Under the pieces are notes generated by a model. The model saw nothing but the letters and a program-made list of their open reading frames with translations, had not been told where the DNA came from and did not search any database. Both the position numbers and the translations under genes were made by a program. Below are positions 16,368-24,653 of a DNA stretch of 64,000 nucleotides, piece by piece. Position 1 is the first letter of the stretch. Every line of letters begins with the position of its first letter. This DNA comes from Rhizobium sp. 18065 (GTDB taxonomy: Bacteria; Pseudomonadota; Alphaproteobacteria; Rhizobiales; Rhizobiaceae). The stretch is from contig NZ_CACSJP010000003.1 of the NCBI RefSeq assembly GCF_902706095.1, positions 434,001 through 498,000 on the forward strand. The letters are read 5' to 3'.

Positions 16368-17830
16368 GCTGCGACCTCGGTGAAGGATGCGGCGAGGATG
16401 TTTTCCTCCGTGACCGCCTCGCCTTTGAGTTCGGCGACGATCGCGCCATTGTTGAACACATAGACCCGGTCGCAGAGGCAGACCTCGTCCATTTCGGTCG
16501 AATACCAGACGAACGTGCGGCCCTGGTCCGCTTCGGTCCTGAGGATTCCGTAGACCTCCTGTTTGGTGCCGATATCGACGCCACGCATCGGGTCATCCAT
16601 CAGGACGACCGGCGCGCGGCTTGCCAGGGCGCGGGCAAACAGCACCTTCTGCTGGTTGCCGCCGGAAAGCGACAGGATGTTGTTGTCCATGTCGGGCGTG
16701 CGGATCTCGATCTTTTCCCGCCACGACCGGCCAAGCGCCTGTTCGCGGGCTTCATCCAAAAGGCCGTGGCGCGCAAGGTCGGGTAGCAACGCGACGCTCA
16801 TGTTCTTCAGGATACTCCACAGCGGAAAGGTGCCGTTGACCGCGCGGTCGCCGGCAACAAACATGGCAGCAGGATCACGCCTGCCGAACCAGTCACCGCT
16901 CAGGGACAGGTAGAGCTTGACCAGCATGTCGGTCTGGCCGTGACCGCCGAGGCCGGCAAATCCCACGATCTCGCCCGGAAATGCCTCAAAGGCCAGCCCG
17001 CGGCCGCGTACCGGTGTTGCCGATAGGGCAGGCGGGCCTGTTCTCTTGTCCGCCAAGACCCGCGCCGCGCGGTGTTCCTTGACCACGCTTCCCATTGCCT
17101 CGATCAGGCTGTGTTCGGAAAAATCGGATGCGGCGCGCTCGGTCACGACCCGGCCGTCCTTCATCACGATGATGCGGTCGGCAATGCCGAGAATTTCGCT
17201 CAGGATATGGGAAATGAAGATGACCGAACCACCAGTCGCAACGAACCTGCGGACATAGGCAAGAAGTTGAGCGGCCAGCCGCGAATCGAGCGAGGACGTG
17301 GGTTCGTCGAGGATGACCAGCCGGACGGGATGGCCGATCTCGCAAAAGGTGATGGCGATTTCCACCATCTGGCGTTCTGCGATCGAGAGATTGCCGACAT
17401 GCTCGCCGCTATCGATGCCGTGGCCGGGAAAAATCTCGTCCAGCTTGCGGCCAATGATGTCGGCGCCACGCCGGCGCCAGCCCCAGCCGGAAAGCGGCTT
17501 GTGCATGACTCGGGTATTTTCCACGACGGTGAGGTTGGGGCAGAGCGACAGTTCCTGGAACACGCACCGTATACCGCTTTGCCTGGCCGCGCCGATGCCA
17601 TGGCCAAGTGTCGCATCCTCACTGTAGATGACGCTGCCCTGATGCGGCGACAGCCCGCCATTAATGACGTTGACGATCGTCGACTTGCCCGCGCCGTTGT
17701 GACCGACAAGTCCTACACATTCACCCGAGCGAATAGAAAGCGTCACGCCGTCCAGCGCCTTGACCGCGCCGAAAATCACCTTGGCGTCGGAGACGCTGAC
17801 GACCGTGTGCGTCGAACCGGCCTTTGTCAT
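16364..17830 (-). CDS. Ribose-type (CUT2) ABC transporter double ATPase subunit
   Basis: This 488-residue protein has two tandem ATP-binding domains, as in RbsA and XylG. The first has an intact Walker A (GHNGAGKS, residues 43-50), a Walker B followed by glutamate (VILDEPTSSLD) and an LSIAERQMVEIA signature. The second has the signature LSGGNQQKVLFARAL and a Walker B-like VVLMDDPMRGVDIG, but its Walker A region reads GLGGHGQTDML, the degenerate form usual in this family, so hydrolysis is probably carried by the first site. The ATG at 17830 was preferred to a possible ATG at 17845, which lacks a ribosome-binding site. It follows the binding-protein gene by 120 bp, across a stem-loop. Confidence 0.93.
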   Translation of the reverse strand: MTKAGSTHTVVSVSDAKVIFGAVKALDGVTLSIRSGECVGLVGHNGAGKSTIVNVINGGLSPHQGSVIYSEDATLGHGIGAARQSGIRCVFQELSLCPNLTVVENTRVMHKPLSGWGWRRRGADIIGRKLDEIFPGHGIDSGEHVGNLSIAERQMVEIAITFCEIGHPVRLVILDEPTSSLDSRLAAQLLAYVRRFVATGGSVIFISHILSEILGIADRIIVMKDGRVVTERAASDFSEHSLIEAMGSVVKEHRAARVLADKRTGPPALSATPVRGRGLAFEAFPGEIVGFAGLGGHGQTDMLVKLYLSLSGDWFGRRDPAAMFVAGDRAVNGTFPLWSILKNMSVALLPDLARHGLLDEAREQALGRSWREKIEIRTPDMDNNILSLSGGNQQKVLFARALASRAPVVLMDDPMRGVDIGTKQEVYGILRTEADQGRTFVWYSTEMDEVCLCDRVYVFNNGAIVAELKGEAVTEENILAASFTEVAA

Positions 17831-17903
17831 GTATCTTGATCCCATTGCATAATGACGGTGTCGGCTCGCCTGGCCAGAACGCAGGTCGATATGACCACCT
17901 GCC

Positions 17904-17926
17904 CCGCCCGGCGCACGGCCGGACGG
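17904..17926 (-). other. Intercistronic stem-loop after the sugar-binding-protein gene
   Basis: On the transcript, CCGUCCGGC pairs with GCCGGGCGG (one G-U pair) around a 5-nt loop. It lies between the binding-protein gene and the ATPase gene, where it may protect the upstream message or attenuate transcription. Confidence 0.6.
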
Positions 17927-17950
17927 AACAGGGAGGGGTTCTTCAGGGGC

Positions 17951-18967
17951 TTACTTCGCGCCCTCGATCACTTTCTGGGCGTCTTCCAATGCGTATTCGA
18001 CATTGGCAACGCCGCCAGCCTGGGTGTTGGCCAGATTGGCTTCGAGATTGTCCTGGTCGATGCGCAGGAACGGCACGACGAGATCCTTCTTGACCTCTTT
18101 GCCATCCAGGATCTGCTGGGCGACCCAGAAGGCGAGCGTCGAGACGCCGGGCGCGATGGAGACCGACATGGTCTCATAGCCATTGGCGTCCTTCTGTTCC
18201 TTCCACCACTTCAATTCGTCTTCACGGTTGCCCATGACGATGATCGGCATCTTGCGATCGGCGGCAGCGATGGCCTGGGCTGCACCGTAGCCGTCACCGC
18301 CCTGGGTGACCACGCCGGCGATTTCCGGCAGGCTTGGCAGGATACCGGCGACAGCCTTCTGCGCCACGTCCTGGGCCCAATCGCCATGCACCGAGCCGGC
18401 GATCTTGAACTGCGGGAACTGCTTCACGCCTTCGTGGATACCGGCCGAAATCTCGTCATCGACAAAGACGCCGGCAAGGCCACGGATCTCAAGCAGATTG
18501 CCGCCGTCCGGCAGCTTGCCCGACAGATATTCAACCTGGCTGCGACCCATTTCCTTGAAGTCGACGGCGATGCGCCAGGCACAAGGCTCCGTGACGATGC
18601 CGTCAAACGAGACGACGGTGATGCCCGCGTCGCAGGCTTCCTTGATGGCGCCGTTGAGCGCTGTCGGCGAGGCCGCGTTGACGACAATCGCGTCGTAGCC
18701 CTGCAGGATCATGTTCTGGATCTGCGCGGCCTGCTCGGTCGCCTGGTTTTCGGCCGTGGTGAAGGCATCGGCGGCAGCCACCTTGCCATCCTTGACGGCG
18801 GCGCCTGTCACCTTTTCCCAACTCGTCAGCATCGCCTGTCGCCAGGAATTGCCGGCATAGTTGTTGGATAGCGCGATCTTCTTGCCCGAGGTATCCGCCT
18901 GCGCGGCCATGGGCGTGATGGCAAGGCAAAGTGCAGCCGTTGCCAGAAGTATTCTGGATTTCTTCAT
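17951..18967 (-). CDS. Ribose-type periplasmic sugar-binding protein
   Basis: This 338-residue protein has a Sec signal peptide (MKKSRILLATAALCLAITPMAAQA, cleaved about residue 24) and the type 1 periplasmic-binding fold of the RbsB family: KIALSNNYAGNSWRQAM at the start, then MILQGYDAIVVNAASPTALNG, and GVVTQGGDGYGAAQAI later. It would deliver a monosaccharide or similar polyol to the ABC permeases encoded downstream. GGGAGAGAGACC precedes the ATG. It is the first gene of a leftward operon and is transcribed divergently from the histidine kinase gene, with 283 bp between the two starts; an inverted repeat CGTCCGC/GCGGACG sits at 19021-19039 in that gap. Confidence 0.93.
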   Translation of the reverse strand: MKKSRILLATAALCLAITPMAAQADTSGKKIALSNNYAGNSWRQAMLTSWEKVTGAAVKDGKVAAADAFTTAENQATEQAAQIQNMILQGYDAIVVNAASPTALNGAIKEACDAGITVVSFDGIVTEPCAWRIAVDFKEMGRSQVEYLSGKLPDGGNLLEIRGLAGVFVDDEISAGIHEGVKQFPQFKIAGSVHGDWAQDVAQKAVAGILPSLPEIAGVVTQGGDGYGAAQAIAAADRKMPIIVMGNREDELKWWKEQKDANGYETMSVSIAPGVSTLAFWVAQQILDGKEVKKDLVVPFLRIDQDNLEANLANTQAGGVANVEYALEDAQKVIEGAK

Positions 18968-19250
18968 GGTCTCTCTCCCTCTTGTCCGACCTTCAGGCGG
19001 CCGGTTTCCTCTTTTCAAACCGTCCGCTGTCCGCGGACGAAACTGAACTCCCTCGTCGAGCACCTCCTCTCGACGCCAGTCAAGATGGTATAGAATGCAG
19101 TGCTTGTATAGGCTTGCCACGGCAGTGTGATTGCGGGGAATACGCAAGATGATGCGGGATCCAGCAAGACGCGGCCGGCACGGCTTCTATCTTATGGTAT
19201 GTGAGGACGGCGCCTGTCGGGAGCAGGCTGTCGTGGAGGAGAGGAACGGC

Positions 19251-20495
19251 ATGTTGAAGATAGCGCCCTCGGCGCTGCTCGATCATTACCTGGGCATCTC
19301 GCGCCTGTTGGCGGGGCAGCTCGACTTCCGCTCGGCCATCAAGGCTGTCGGCGCGGAGGTATCACACATCATTCCCCACGACCATCTCGATGTCTGCATC
19401 ACCATGGTCAATGGCAAGTATCACACCGCCTATGAAACGGGCCTCGACACCGCCTGGGGCGAGCATGCGCCAGCGCCGATCTGCAACAGTCCGATCCGAT
19501 CGCTGCTGTGGGGCGAGGTCGAGCAGATGATCACGCCGGATGCCCGGGTGGACCAGCGGTTTCATTTCGAGGATGCCTTCACCCGGCCGATCTTCGAGCA
19601 CAATCTGAGAAGCCGCATCCACGTGCCGTTGAAGGTCGAGGGCGAGGTAATTGGCGCCCTGTCGTGCTCCTCCCATCAAATCGCGTTCTATTCGGCTGAG
19701 GATGTGGCCAATGCTTGCTCGGTCGCCGATCTGCTGTCGCCCTATTTCTTTGCCCTTCGCGCTGCCGACCAGGCCAAGCAGTCGGCCATCGTCGAGGCGG
19801 AAGCCCGCGCACGGGAAGAGGGTTTGCGGCTTGGAGCGCTGAACCTGACCGAGGCGCTGGAGAGGGAGCGCCAGCGTATCGGCATGGACCTGCACGACCA
19901 GACGCTGGCGGATCTGACGCGACTGTCGCGCCGGCTCGACCGGCTGATGAACGATGAAGAGGTGCCCGGCGACGCGCTGGAGCCGCTTGCGCGCAGCCTG
20001 CAGCATTGCATGCAGGACCTGCGCGAAATCATCGAGGAGGCCAAGCCTTCCGTGTTGCAACTCTTCGGCTTTGCCCAGGCGGTGGAAAACCATCTCGACC
20101 GCTCGCTGCGCGACACTGGCGGTGAAACCCGTTGGGCGCTGGTGGACGAGACCGACGGCCTGATCGATACGCTGGACAAGACGCTTCGCATCGCCCTCTT
20201 TCGCATTGCCCAGGAGGCGATCAACAATGCCGCGCGTCACGCGCAGGCGGGTCATATCTCGGTGCGGTTGCGCAGCCAGGCGCTGGGTGTCGTGATCGAA
20301 GTGTCGGATGACGGCCGCGGCATGACCCGGCCGCAGCGCCGTAGCGGCGGCGGCATCGACAACATGATGACGCGGGCCCGGCTGATATCGGCCAAGTTCA
20401 CTATGGGCCCCTGCCGGGAAGGCAAGGGTACGGTCGTGCGCGTGCAGTTGCCGGTCGGCCCGGCAAAACCGAAAATCGCTGGAGATATCCAATGA
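19251..20495 (+). CDS. Soluble GAF-domain histidine kinase (HisKA_3 type)
   Basis: This 414-residue kinase has no membrane segments. Residues about 18-165 look like a GAF sensor domain, about 170-207 a coiled coil, and then a NarL-type dimerisation domain with the phosphoacceptor histidine H215 in ERQRIGMDLHDQ. The HATPase_c domain follows, with QEAINNAARHA (N box, 321-331), DDGRGM (353-358) and GGGIDNM. It overlaps the response-regulator gene by 4 nt, so the two form a two-component pair. The ATG at 19251 is well placed behind GGAGGAGAGGA; the frame is open to 19131. Its divergent position suggests control of the neighbouring sugar importer, perhaps with an intracellular metabolite or redox cue sensed by GAF; that is inference. 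Confidence 0.9.
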   Translation: MLKIAPSALLDHYLGISRLLAGQLDFRSAIKAVGAEVSHIIPHDHLDVCITMVNGKYHTAYETGLDTAWGEHAPAPICNSPIRSLLWGEVEQMITPDARVDQRFHFEDAFTRPIFEHNLRSRIHVPLKVEGEVIGALSCSSHQIAFYSAEDVANACSVADLLSPYFFALRAADQAKQSAIVEAEARAREEGLRLGALNLTEALERERQRIGMDLHDQTLADLTRLSRRLDRLMNDEEVPGDALEPLARSLQHCMQDLREIIEEAKPSVLQLFGFAQAVENHLDRSLRDTGGETRWALVDETDGLIDTLDKTLRIALFRIAQEAINNAARHAQAGHISVRLRSQALGVVIEVSDDGRGMTRPQRRSGGGIDNMMTRARLISAKFTMGPCREGKGTVVRVQLPVGPAKPKIAGDIQ

Positions 20496-21214
20496 AAGTT
20501 CTGATTGTCGAGGATGATCCGCTGCACCGGTCCTACCTGCATGAGGCGGTCTGCGCCGCCTTGCCGGAATGCGACACCGTGATCGAGGCCGACAACGGCA
20601 CCGCGGGCGAGAAACTCGCCCGCGACAACAAGTCCGCCCATGTGGTGATGGACCTGCAGATGCAGGCCCGCAACGGGATCGAAGCGGCGCGTACAATCTG
20701 GAAAGAGCGGCCCGACACCCGGATCCTTTTCTGGTCCAACTATTCGGACGAGGCCTATGTGCGCGGTGTCTCGCGTATCGTGCCGGATGGAGCGGCCTAT
20801 GGCTATGTGTTGAAATCGGCATCCGACGAGCGGCTGAGGCTGGCGTTAAGGAGCATCTTCGTCGAGGCGCAATGTGTCATTGACCGCGAGGTGCGGGGCA
20901 TGCAGCAAAAGAGCCTTGGCCAGGTGAACGGTTTCAGCGACACGGAATACGAAATCCTGGTCGACATCGCGCTGGGGCTGACCGACCGGGCGATCGCAAG
21001 GCGGCGCGGCCTGTCCTTGCGCAGCGTGCAGAACCGGCTGCAGCATTTGTACGAGAAGCTGGATGTCTACCAGATGGCGGCCGAGGACCATGACGACAGC
21101 CGGTTCAATCTGCGCGCCCGCGCCGTGACCGTGGCGCTATTGCGCAAGCTTTTGAACTATTCGTCGCTGGAGCGGGCGGAGGCAGAGCTCGCGGACTGGT
21201 TGAAGGCGGACTGA
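20492..21214 (+). CDS. NarL/FixJ-family response regulator
   Basis: This 240-residue regulator has a receiver domain with acidic pocket E7-D8-D9, phosphoacceptor D54 (VVMDLQM) and K108 (YVLKSA), and a LuxR-type helix-turn-helix at about 148-192 (FSDTEYEILVDIALGLTDRAIARRRGLSLRSVQNRLQHLYEKL). A C-terminal tail of about 45 residues beyond the usual domain contains ARAVTVALLRKLLNYSSLERAEAELADWL, an unusual extension. It is translationally coupled to the GAF kinase. Probable targets are the divergent sugar importer operon and its own operon. Confidence 0.9.
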   Translation: MKVLIVEDDPLHRSYLHEAVCAALPECDTVIEADNGTAGEKLARDNKSAHVVMDLQMQARNGIEAARTIWKERPDTRILFWSNYSDEAYVRGVSRIVPDGAAYGYVLKSASDERLRLALRSIFVEAQCVIDREVRGMQQKSLGQVNGFSDTEYEILVDIALGLTDRAIARRRGLSLRSVQNRLQHLYEKLDVYQMAAEDHDDSRFNLRARAVTVALLRKLLNYSSLERAEAELADWLKAD

Positions 21215-21461
21215 GGGCGGGGCGGACAAGCCTTTCTCGCAGGGGGGAAGAGACTGGTCGGCGTATCGGGCGTACACGGGAAAAGCCGGTGCATTGTGAT
21301 CAAACGCGATTTCTCCGCCTGAAATCAACGCATTTACCATCTCGAGTGTCCAAGTTGCCCCCGCTCGTTGTCGCCAAGGTGCACATCGTGCTAATCAAAA
21401 ACACAGATGGCCAAGCGCCGCCTTTAAATTCTCCCCATTCCCAGCATGCTAGGACCTGATT

Positions 21462-21782
21462 TTGACCACAGCAACCGACAAGATTGATATGACGCCGATC
21501 ACGTTGACCCCCGTACAGATACGCGGCCTGAAGCTCGCTCTGGAAGGCGATCTCTATCCCCAGGAAGGCAACAAGTGGACGCATCTGAATGCCACGATCA
21601 CCTATGCCAAAACAGATCGTTTCAAGGAGCGGGCCCGCAAAATCCGTTTTGCCACCACCACAACCGTGGTTCAGTTGCGGGATTTTGCTCTCCTGAGCGA
21701 GGTCGGCGCGGATGAAGGTGAGGGCCAGTTGAGGCAGGAAATTACCATGGCCGGTAAGATCTGGCTGCTGAAGAACAAATAA
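21462..21782 (+). CDS. Small hypothetical protein with TTG start
   Basis: This 106-residue soluble protein contains LTPVQIRGLKLALEGDLYPQEGNKWTHLNATITYAKTDRFKERARKIRFATTTTVVQLRDFALL. I do not recognise it. The TTG at 21462 is preceded by AGGA at 7-nt spacing, whereas the first ATG (21489) has no ribosome-binding site, so the TTG was preferred. It sits alone between the response regulator and another small gene, with about 250 bp of unassigned sequence before it. The many Thr and basic residues and the regular codon pattern suggest a real gene, but the function is unknown. Confidence 0.55.
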   Translation: MTTATDKIDMTPITLTPVQIRGLKLALEGDLYPQEGNKWTHLNATITYAKTDRFKERARKIRFATTTTVVQLRDFALLSEVGADEGEGQLRQEITMAGKIWLLKNK

Positions 21783-22114
21783 CCTGACTTTGTCCGAACA
21801 CAGGCTGCTTTACACAGCGGCCTGTGCAACGGCGCTCGTTTTCGTGTTTCGACAGTCGTCCTTTCCCGGATACGCGATGAGAGACGAGGGTGAACATTTG
21901 CCCAGTCTCAGCATTTTAAGGTGCCAACAGCCGCTTTTGTGATGCCCTTGAGCCCAAGCGATCTGCATCGCAATGGGCACCTTTCTGTTCTGAGGAGTTC
22001 GTTTCTCAGGGTGAGACCAGCGTGTTCGAGCCTTGCAAAGGCATGCGCCGGGAGCCGTAAGGTTGAGGCAAGGAAATCACCTATAAATAACCCCTCATAA
22101 TTGGGGAGAGATAG
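21783..22114. other. Intergenic stretch with a distant inverted repeat
   Basis: No supported gene. AAGGTGCC (21918-21925) and GGCACCTT (21976-21983) are reverse complements separated by 50 bp. A 72-codon frame on the minus strand crosses the next gene's start and has no features. Confidence 0.4.
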
Positions 22115-22333
22115 GTGAATTGGCATCCGATTGAAGCGCTTGAGCCGGGGCGATTGGCGGTCTTGTTCTTTCTAGATGAAGCAGCGCCACGGTGCGTCGG
22201 CTATGTCGAGCATGACGGCCTGTGCGGTTGGCCGGCCAATGTCAATGGTCGCAGGCCACACGGGTGGCTCGATCTCTCCGCCATTTTCGAAGGAATGACC
22301 GAAGCGGCCATCCGCGTCCTGCCATCGGCGTGA
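22115..22333 (+). CDS. Small hypothetical protein with GTG start
   Basis: This 72-residue protein begins MNWHPIEALEPGRLAVLFFLDEA and contains several tryptophans (GWPANVNGRRPHGWLDLS). The GTG start follows GGGGAGAG at 5-6 nt, a strong ribosome-binding site. There is no signal peptide or clear membrane helix. It ends 41 bp before the convergent TauE-like gene. No function can be suggested. Confidence 0.55.
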   Translation: MNWHPIEALEPGRLAVLFFLDEAAPRCVGYVEHDGLCGWPANVNGRRPHGWLDLSAIFEGMTEAAIRVLPSA

Positions 22334-22374
22334 TTGCTCGCGAGTAGCCGGTAGCCAATGTCACGGACAGCTGA

Positions 22375-23127
22375 TCAGATGCTGAAGATGTAATCGGCGA
22401 TCAGCTTCAGCGACAGCAGAAGCAGGGTTATCTCGACAATTCGGAAAAACAGCGTCTCGGGGAGGATCTGCGTCAATCTCTTTCCGACAACGGTGCCGAT
22501 GATCGCTGCGGGCAACAACCAGAGAACCAGAGTGCTGTCAAAATTGGAAAACTGTTGCAGTTCCCAATAGGGAATGACCTTGGCGGCGTTGATGATGGCA
22601 AACAGGATCGTCGAGGTGCCGGCAAATTTCATCTTTTCGAGACGCTGCGGCAGGACATACATCTGATAGGGTGGGCCGCCCGAATGGGAAACGAAACTGG
22701 TCAGCCCGGTCAGTGTGCCCCAGAAAATGCCCGCTGGAACATTCGCCTCTTTCGCCACCTTCCTGTAGCGCGCGCCGAACCAGGCATTGAGGCAGAACAT
22801 GACGCCGACAAGGCCGACGATCATGCCGATGAACATGCTCGACAGATAGGCGCTAAACGTCCAGCCGATCACCACGCCCAGCAGGGATGCCGGCACCAGT
22901 ATGGCAAGGTTTCGCCCGGAATAGCTGCGGCGATAGAGATAGAGCCCGACCATGTCGCTCGCGATATAGATCGGCAACAGCAGCGCAGCCGCCGTTACCG
23001 GCGAGATGACAAGCGCGAGCAGCGGAACGGCGAGGGTGCCGACAGAAGGCAGGCCGCCCTTGGAAAGACCGACAAAAAACGCGCATACGAGAGCGATTGC
23101 GAGGATCAACGAGGTATGTTCGATCAT
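22375..23127 (-). CDS. TauE/SafE-family sulfite or organosulfonate exporter-like permease
   Basis: This 250-residue membrane protein has about eight hydrophobic segments and the duplicated half-motifs of the TauE/SafE (DUF81) family: FFVGLSKGGLPSVGTLAVPLLAL near the start, and a repeat-like FWGTLTGLTSFVSHSGGPPYQMYVLPQRLEKMKFAGTS after the middle. Members export sulfite, sulfoacetate or other anions, and many remain unassigned. No sulfur genes are close by. The ATG at 23127 was chosen because it directly precedes the first hydrophobic helix; the frame opens 18 bp earlier. Confidence 0.85.
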   Translation of the reverse strand: MIEHTSLILAIALVCAFFVGLSKGGLPSVGTLAVPLLALVISPVTAAALLLPIYIASDMVGLYLYRRSYSGRNLAILVPASLLGVVIGWTFSAYLSSMFIGMIVGLVGVMFCLNAWFGARYRKVAKEANVPAGIFWGTLTGLTSFVSHSGGPPYQMYVLPQRLEKMKFAGTSTILFAIINAAKVIPYWELQQFSNFDSTLVLWLLPAAIIGTVVGKRLTQILPETLFFRIVEITLLLLSLKLIADYIFSI

Positions 23128-23387
23128 GCAGCCTGCCCAGGTCAATGCGCGTCAAAAAATGGTGTTGTCAGTGTGCCTGCAGCCACCGGCACGTTCCAAG
23201 CCTGAGCTCGGCTGCATGGACGCAAGGTCGAAGCATTCCGACAATGCGGTTCTCGTCGAAAATGCACGCGAAGTAAATCGCCGCTGGCATCCAAGGCGGC
23301 GCGCCGGGTCCTTTTCATGCCCGCACAGTGCTAGCAGAAGGCTGTGGCTTTACCCTATAGTGAAAAGATTCTGTACCGGGTTCCTTC

Positions 23388-24653
23388 ATGCCATTTCGAT
23401 TTGTTCATACAGCAGACATCCATCTCGACTCACCGCTGCGCTCGTTGGCGCTGCGCAACAGCGAGTTGGCTGAGCTCATCGGCGGTTCGACACGCCAGGC
23501 ACTGGTTGCCATTGTCGATCTCTGCCTTGAAGAACAGGTCGATGCCCTGGTGATTGCCGGTGATCTCTACGATGGCGATCAGACCTCGATGAAGACCGCG
23601 CGGTTTCTAGCCAGCCAGTTGCAGCGCCTGCACGAGGCCGGTATCGCCGCCTATGTCATCCGCGGCAACCACGACGCCTTGTCCAGAATTACGCAGGAGC
23701 TGGTGCTGCCGCCGACCGTCAAGATCTTTGGCGCGCGCGCCGAGGTGGTCGAGTCCGCCGGCCGGGGCCTTTCGGTTGCAATGCACGGGATGAGTTTTTC
23801 AAAGCCCCAGGCGCCGGACGGGCTTTTGCCCCGCTACAAGTCGCCCGTGCCGGACGCGGTGAACATCGGCATCATGCATACCAGCCTTGCCGGCGCACCG
23901 GGACACGATGTCTATGCACCCTGCAATGTCGCCGATCTGCATGCCGCCGGTTTCGATTACTGGGCGCTTGGCCATATCCATCAACGTACCCATCATCAGG
24001 GTGCGCGCACGGTCATCATGCCGGGCATGCCTCAGGGCCGCGATATCAATGAAGCGGGAGCGAAGACCGTGTCGCTTGTGACCATCGCCGACGATCGTTC
24101 GATTGCCGTCGAGGAGCGCCTGACCAGCGTTGCGCAGTTCGAGCGGGTAAGTGTTCACCTCGGCGGTGTCGTCGAATGGCGCGACGCGGCGGCGGCAATC
24201 GAAACGGCGCTGCTTGCACAGCGCGAGCGCACCGCCTCGCCGCACCTGGTTGCGCGATTGCGGCTGACGGGGGAGACGACGCTCGCCTGGAAGATCCGCC
24301 GCGACATCGACCTGATGCAGGCGGAAGCCGAACAGCGCAGCGAGCGGATCGGCAATACCTGGATCGAAAAGCTGGAAGTGGAAGTGCAGCCGCCGACCGC
24401 AACACGCGGCACAACCGCCGACCCGGTCGGTGAACTCAGGCAGTTGATGCGCGATGAAATCCTCGGCCGCTCCGATTTTCGTGACGAGATCAGCGACATG
24501 GTCCGCGATCTTCTGGCTGACCTGCCTCCGGAGAGCCGGAATTTTGCGGGTGACGATCAAGCCGGCTTTGACCGTTTCATCGACGGACTGCTTGCCAGGG
24601 GAACCGAAGACATTTCTGCGCGCATGAGCGCTGCCGAGCGGGACGACAGCTGA
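23388..24653 (+). CDS. SbcD/YhaO-like metallophosphoesterase DNA exonuclease subunit
   Basis: This 421-residue protein has a calcineurin-like phosphoesterase domain with all the metal motifs of the Mre11/SbcD group: D10-x-H12, GDLYD (58-62), GNHD (93-96), a later HTSLAG and GHIHQR. The C-terminal 200 residues are specific to the YhaO-type subgroup, with SGARE-like capping features not clearly recognisable. It is coupled by a 1-nt overlap to the large AAA ATPase gene, so the pair should form a two-subunit nuclease that processes DNA ends, hairpins or stalled forks. Compared with classical SbcD, the pair resembles Bacillus YhaO-YhaN more closely. Confidence 0.88.
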   Translation: MPFRFVHTADIHLDSPLRSLALRNSELAELIGGSTRQALVAIVDLCLEEQVDALVIAGDLYDGDQTSMKTARFLASQLQRLHEAGIAAYVIRGNHDALSRITQELVLPPTVKIFGARAEVVESAGRGLSVAMHGMSFSKPQAPDGLLPRYKSPVPDAVNIGIMHTSLAGAPGHDVYAPCNVADLHAAGFDYWALGHIHQRTHHQGARTVIMPGMPQGRDINEAGAKTVSLVTIADDRSIAVEERLTSVAQFERVSVHLGGVVEWRDAAAAIETALLAQRERTASPHLVARLRLTGETTLAWKIRRDIDLMQAEAEQRSERIGNTWIEKLEVEVQPPTATRGTTADPVGELRQLMRDEILGRSDFRDEISDMVRDLLADLPPESRNFAGDDQAGFDRFIDGLLARGTEDISARMSAAERDDS

